Shown here piece after piece: positions 60,218-64,000 of a DNA stretch of 64,000 nucleotides. The notes beneath the pieces are model-generated. The model was not told the origin of the DNA and ran no database searches. It was given only the letters and a program-made list of their open reading frames with translations. The DNA lies in assembly GCF_035917275.1 (NCBI RefSeq), contig NZ_CP108508.1:7874001-7938000 (forward strand). Reading direction: 5' to 3'. This DNA is from Streptomyces sp. NBC_01237. GTDB taxonomy: Bacteria; Actinomycetota; Actinomycetes; Streptomycetales; Streptomycetaceae. The position numbers and the translations under genes were made by a program. Numbering within the stretch: the first letter of the stretch is position 1; each line of letters starts with the position of its first letter.

Positions 60218-60493
60218 ATGCAGAACAGGGCCGAGCCCGCCGTCGCCCGCAGCGACCGGTACGTACGGGCCCGCGTCAGGATCATCCGCGACCACACCGC
60301 CGTCACCGCGGACCCACCCATCCACCGCCACTTCACCCAGGGCGAGGAGCTCACCCTCACCCAGTGGGGCACCGCCGGACAACCCGTCAGCGACACCTGG
60401 TGGACAACCCAGAACACCACCACCGCCCACACCGTCCCCGACGACCACGTCACCATCCTGAGGATCATCGACGAGACATCACCCGCCGGATAG
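60218..60493 (+). CDS. Small hypothetical protein
   Basis: The 91-residue protein reads RYVRARVRIIRDHTAVTADP, FTQGEELTLTQWGTAGQPVS and DDHVTILRIIDETSPAG. It is beta-rich, cytoplasmic and lacks known motifs. ATG 60218 follows GGAGG at good distance, which supports it as real. It is divergent from the acetyltransferase gene, with 109 bases between starts, so the two probably share a promoter region. Confidence 0.65.
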   Translation: MQNRAEPAVARSDRYVRARVRIIRDHTAVTADPPIHRHFTQGEELTLTQWGTAGQPVSDTWWTTQNTTTAHTVPDDHVTILRIIDETSPAG

Positions 60494-61177
60494 ACCGGGC
60501 GACGGCAGGACGGGCATGTCTACCGGCCTCCCCTCATGAACAGGGCCGAGGCCGAATGGACAGGCCCTTCTCCGACTGCTCGCTGCCCGCCGCGACGGTC
60601 CGGAGCTCCGCGGCGGTCATGGCCACCTCCGCCGTCGGGTCGCCCTGCTCCACCGTGACCCTGCCGAGACCGCGGGCGGCCCGCGGTCTCCCCAACACCC
60701 GGTCCGCAGACCCCACCCTGCGATCAGACCGCACCCACCGGCCTCACTGCATAAGAACTCTCGAACCTTAAGACAGCGTCACCCACCATGAGACAACGCC
60801 TCATGACAGCAAAATCTCTCACTTCATGACAGTGAAACCAGACGATCGACACCGCTCTGACCAGCAACAAGAACCCACGACAACAATCCCCGCCACTGAC
60901 CCTCACCACCACTGACACCAACCCGAGAGATCGCACCCGGAGGGACAAGCTCACCCCCGAGCAGCGCGAACTTCTCGCCGGTCTGGGGCTGGAGTGGGCG
61001 GCGTAGAGCACCGAGTTCGCTCTGACCGCGAGATTTTTGAATGCTGGCGCTCTGGTGCGCTTGGCTGACAGACGGGAGCTCTGGATTGGACACTGATGGT
61101 CTGCGTCTGACGCAGCGAGCGTGGGCGGGCGTGATGTCGTCCTCCGGGTGAGGTAGGCGAGTGGCGGGGGTGGCGGG
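60494..61177. other. Intergenic region with a possible helicase C-terminus
   Basis: No complete gene is supported. A 66-codon minus-strand frame at 60534-60734 is doubtful. Repeated TCATGACAG words occur near 60801-60830. The last 61 bases before 61006 encode a helicase-like tail. Confidence 0.45.
60949..61006 (+). pseudogene. Possible C-terminal remnant of a helicase
   Basis: The sequence encodes KLTPEQRELLAGLGLEWAA and then stops. This resembles the last residues of helicase-associated domains in Streptomyces DEAD/DEAH helicases (LTPERxALLAxxGMxWA). It may be the far end of the gene whose start lies at 55097-55380, now 5.5 kb away. Confidence 0.4.
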
Positions 61178-64000
61178 ATGTCGGGGTCGGGGTCGGGGTC
61201 GGGTATGCGGGGTCTGTCGCGGGGGGCGTTGATCCGGCAGCGTGCGAAAGCGCGGTTCGTGGGTCGGCGGGCGCAGTTGGCGCTGTTCACGGAGAATTTG
61301 TCGAAGGACCCTTTCTCCGAGGAGGCTCCTGCGGACTTTCTGTTCCATGTGCGCGGTGTTGGCGGTGTGGGGAAGTCCACGCTGCTGCGGCAGTGGCAGG
61401 AGGCGGCCCGGCGTGCGGACGCGGTGACGGCAGTGGTGGACGAGAACGATGTCCATGGGGTGGAGCAGGCCTTGGTCGAGCTGGCCCGACAGCTGTCGGA
61501 GCAGGCGGGGCCGTGCAAGGAGTTCGACAAGGCGGTGGAGCAGTTCAGGCGGGAGCAGGCGGTTCAGGCGGAGCCGACGCCTGTGGAGGGTGAAGCGTCG
61601 GTATCGAGCCGGGCGGTGACGCAGGTCGCGTTGGGAGCGGCGTCGTTGATACCGGGGGCCGGTGTCGTGGCGGCGATGGCGAATCCGGACGTTGCGGCTC
61701 AGGGGCTGGACCGGCTGAGGTCGGCGTCCCGGACTCGTGCCCAGCGGCGTGGTGGCCGGGGTGATGAGACGGGGTTGAGCCGTGCTTTCGTCGGCGAGCT
61801 GGAGCGGTTGTGTCGTCGGCAGCGGTGGGTGGTGCTGTTCTTCGACACGTGGGAGCAGACCGCGCAGTACTTGGACGGGTGGCTGCTGCGGTTGCTGGAC
61901 GAGGAGTTTGGTCCGGTGCCGGCGAACGTCATCGTCGTGATGGCGGGCCGTGACGAGCTGACGGAGCGGGAGTGGGCGCCGCTGCGGGATCAGGTCGCGG
62001 ACGTGCCGTTGGGAGTCTTCACCGAGGCGGAGACACGCTCGCTGCTGACTGCGCGGGAGGTGACCGATCCGGGGGTGGTGGAAGCGGTGCTGCAGCTGTC
62101 GATGGGGCTTCCGCTGCTCGTCGAGCTTCTTGCTCTGGCCCGGCCGCACACGGTCGAGGACGTCGACGCGGGCGGAGACCTCGCCGACGTGGCCGTCGAG
62201 CGCTTCGTCCAGTGGATCACGGACCCGGAAAAGCGTGAGGCGGTGCGGGCATGCGCGCTGCCGTTGCAGCTGAACGAGGATGTCTTCGCCGCCGCGGCAG
62301 GCCCTGGCGCAGCGGGGCTGTGGGAGTGGCTGTGTGGGCAGCCGTTCGTCAGTGGCCGTGGCGACTACAAGCACTACCATGCGGTAGTCCGCGCCAGCAT
62401 GGTAGGCCAGCAGCGTATCCACTCCCCGCAGGGCTGGGCTTCGGCGCATCTGCGGCTCGCTGACACTCATGCCGCCTGGCGTGCCGCGGCCGAGGAACGG
62501 CTCCCCGAGGGCAAGCGCTGGAGAGACGCTGGATGGCGTCGGCACCGCCTTGACGAGACGTACCACCGGCTGTGTGCCCACCCGGTTGCGTATCTGACGG
62601 CCGCTCTGGAAGACCTCGTGCACGCTGCGGGTCAGGACGCCACCGTGCTGCGGCAGTGGATCGAGACCCTGGAACAGGCCGCGCAGGACACCACCGACAC
62701 AGCCCTGCTCTCCTGGGCGGAGCGCCTTCGGGGCGCACTCACCGGCGACGAGCCCGCTCTCGTGTGTCTTCGGGCCCTGCTGTCCCACAGCCATCTGAGT
62801 GCTGAAAGCAGAAGCTGGGCCTTCACCTATCGGGGCATCCGCCTCCACTTCTGCGACCGGGAGAACGATGCGCTCGCCGAGTTCGACCGAGCCATCGGGC
62901 ACAACGCCCGCAACGCCCGTGCCTGGGCTCGTCGCGGGGAAACCCATCGATTGCTCGGCCACGACGACCAGGCCATCACCGACCTCACCACCGCACTCGA
63001 ACTCAACCCCACCTACGCCTGGGCACTGGGCCAACGCGGCCAAACACACATGGAAGCTGGCCGGTACGACCAGGCCGTCACCGACTTCACCGCGGCACTC
63101 GAACTCAACCCCACACTCACCTGGGCACTCGTGTCTCGTGGAGAGACACACCTGCAGGCCGACCTGTACGACCAGGCCGTCGCAGACTTCACCGCGGCGC
63201 TCGAACTCGACCCCACACTCACCTGGGCACTCGCATCTCGCGGAGAGACACACCGGCAAGCAGGCCACTACGACCAAGCCATCGCCGACCTCACCACCGC
63301 ACTCGAACTCAACCCCACACTCACCTGGGCACTGTGCCTGCGCGGCCAAACACACCGGCAAGCAGGCCTGTACGACCAGGCCGTCGCAGACTTCACCGCG
63401 GCGCTCGAACTCGACCCCACACTCGCCTGGGTACTCGCATCTCGCGGAGAGACACACCGGCGGGCCGGCCTGTACGACCAAGCCATCGCCGACCTCACCA
63501 CCGCGCTCGAACTCGACCCCACACTCACCTGGGCACTCGGCTACCGCGGCCAAACACACCGGCAGGCCGGCCGCTACGACCAAGCCATCGCCGACTTCAC
63601 CGCCGCACTCGAACTCAACCCTGCCGATGCCTGGGCACTCGGCTACCGCGGCCGAGCACACCAGCAGGTTGGCCGGTACGACCAGGCCGTCGCCGACTAC
63701 ACCGCCGCACTCGAACTCGACCCCACACTCACCTGGGCACTCACGTCTCGCGGAGAGACACACCGGCAAGCAGGCCACTACGACCAAGCCATCGCCGACT
63801 ACACCGCCGCACTCGAACTCGACCCCACACTCACCTCGGTACTCACGTCTCGCGGAGAGACACACCGGCAAGCAGGCCACTACGACCAAGCCATCGCCGA
63901 CTACACCGCCGCACTCGAACTCGACCCCACACTCACCTGGGCACTCACGTCTCGCGGAGAGACACACCGGCAAGCAGGCCACTACGACCAAGCCATCGCC
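61178..64000 (+). CDS. STAND-like P-loop ATPase with TPR array, partial
   Basis: The visible 941 residues begin with a glycine/serine-rich leader and FVGRRAQLALFTENLSKDPF. A P-loop follows at RGVGGVGKSTLLRQWQEAA (Lys 66), and Walker B is WVVLFFDTWEQTAQYLDGWL (Asp about 223). VIVVMAGRDELTEREW resembles the sensor 1 region and LSMGLPLLVELLALARP the GxP motif of STAND ATPases. A helical middle leads to at least ten 34-residue TPR units from residue about 594 (GHYDQAIADYTAALELDPTL). Such proteins oligomerise on sensing a ligand; many act in anti-phage defence or signalling. ATG 61178 follows a G-rich site. The gene runs off the window. The neighbouring dead RAMA/helicase genes fit a defence context. 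Confidence 0.85.
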   Translation, partial: MSGSGSGSGMRGLSRGALIRQRAKARFVGRRAQLALFTENLSKDPFSEEAPADFLFHVRGVGGVGKSTLLRQWQEAARRADAVTAVVDENDVHGVEQALVELARQLSEQAGPCKEFDKAVEQFRREQAVQAEPTPVEGEASVSSRAVTQVALGAASLIPGAGVVAAMANPDVAAQGLDRLRSASRTRAQRRGGRGDETGLSRAFVGELERLCRRQRWVVLFFDTWEQTAQYLDGWLLRLLDEEFGPVPANVIVVMAGRDELTEREWAPLRDQVADVPLGVFTEAETRSLLTAREVTDPGVVEAVLQLSMGLPLLVELLALARPHTVEDVDAGGDLADVAVERFVQWITDPEKREAVRACALPLQLNEDVFAAAAGPGAAGLWEWLCGQPFVSGRGDYKHYHAVVRASMVGQQRIHSPQGWASAHLRLADTHAAWRAAAEERLPEGKRWRDAGWRRHRLDETYHRLCAHPVAYLTAALEDLVHAAGQDATVLRQWIETLEQAAQDTTDTALLSWAERLRGALTGDEPALVCLRALLSHSHLSAESRSWAFTYRGIRLHFCDRENDALAEFDRAIGHNARNARAWARRGETHRLLGHDDQAITDLTTALELNPTYAWALGQRGQTHMEAGRYDQAVTDFTAALELNPTLTWALVSRGETHLQADLYDQAVADFTAALELDPTLTWALASRGETHRQAGHYDQAIADLTTALELNPTLTWALCLRGQTHRQAGLYDQAVADFTAALELDPTLAWVLASRGETHRRAGLYDQAIADLTTALELDPTLTWALGYRGQTHRQAGRYDQAIADFTAALELNPADAWALGYRGRAHQQVGRYDQAVADYTAALELDPTLTWALTSRGETHRQAGHYDQAIADYTAALELDPTLTSVLTSRGETHRQAGHYDQAIADYTAALELDPTLTWALTSRGETHRQAGHYDQAIA
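62957..64000 (+). repeat. 102-bp tandem repeats encoding TPR units
   Basis: Ten complete 102-bp units and part of an eleventh run without any change in length from 62957 to the window edge. Units 8-10 (from about 63671) are nearly identical in DNA, including silent positions, so the array has expanded recently. Confidence 0.92.

Noticed and set aside
60534..60734. A 66-codon minus-strand frame (DPTAEVAMTAAELRTVAAGS)
   Set aside because: It looks partly protein-like but has no clear ribosome site or recognised relative, so it was not called.
60824..63991. A 1055-codon open frame on the minus strand
   Set aside because: It is antisense to the STAND/TPR gene. Its repetitive cysteine-rich text (CLPVCLSARRECPGECGVEF) is the mirror of the TPR repeats and GC-rich codons, and no domain is visible.

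Overview
The window is actinobacterial and almost certainly Streptomyces. It is GC-rich with strong third-position bias, so many antisense frames are open. It carries DUF317 genes, frequent GTG starts, rare TTA codons placed in a regulator and a synthetase as in bldA-dependent control, and a type I-E-like CRISPR repeat typical of streptomycetes. The density of insertion sequences, broken genes and toxin loci suggests a chromosome arm, genomic island or large plasmid. All names come from motif recognition by eye; no search was run.

Positions 1-9400 (minus strand) hold part of a hybrid NRPS-PKS cluster: a two-module C-A-T-C-A-T synthetase overlapping a KS-AT-carrier PKS that runs off the left edge. 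The synthetase has no ATG/GTG/TTG start at its natural N-terminus and contains two long exact internal repeats. At 9850-13376 two related IS110-family elements flank a small membrane-protein gene. They separate the synthetase from a LuxR-type regulator with a pseudo-receiver (13542-14252). Both the regulator and the synthetase contain TTA codons.

Positions 14604-26247 (minus strand) look like a truncated conjugative element. There is a tightly overlapping series of about fifteen genes: a VirD4/TraG-type coupling ATPase, four DUF317 genes, a relaxase-like protein that seems to lack its metal-binding histidines, and many small unknowns. Transposase remnants bound it on both sides (14596-14814 and 26480-27233). 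Three of its genes carry one-base frameshifts in short C runs.

Positions 27351-34748 hold a three-gene operon (glycoside-hydrolase-like protein, membrane protein, Tat substrate), two broken secreted-protein genes meeting head to head, a tRNA-like inverted repeat, a secreted I36-type inhibitor-like protein, and an ECF sigma factor coupled to a membrane-anchored partner. A short CRISPR array (34932-35329) follows; its halves point in opposite directions and are joined by a palindromic chimeric repeat.

Positions 35499-53462 are a conflict region: a WXG-type deaminase toxin with a SUKH-like immunity gene; a P-loop/beta-propeller gene coupled to a second deaminase-like gene; a dead IS3 element; a LamG protein broken at a C8 run; and a 2306-residue RHS-Hint polymorphic toxin with an unrecognised C-terminal toxin and adjacent candidate immunity gene.

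At 53468-64000 an IS630 element with TA target duplication is followed by broken RAMA-domain and helicase genes, a VanZ-like membrane protein, a small secreted protein, a GNAT acetyltransferase, small unknowns, and a STAND-like P-loop ATPase whose C-terminus is a run of near-identical 34-residue TPR repeats continuing past the right edge.
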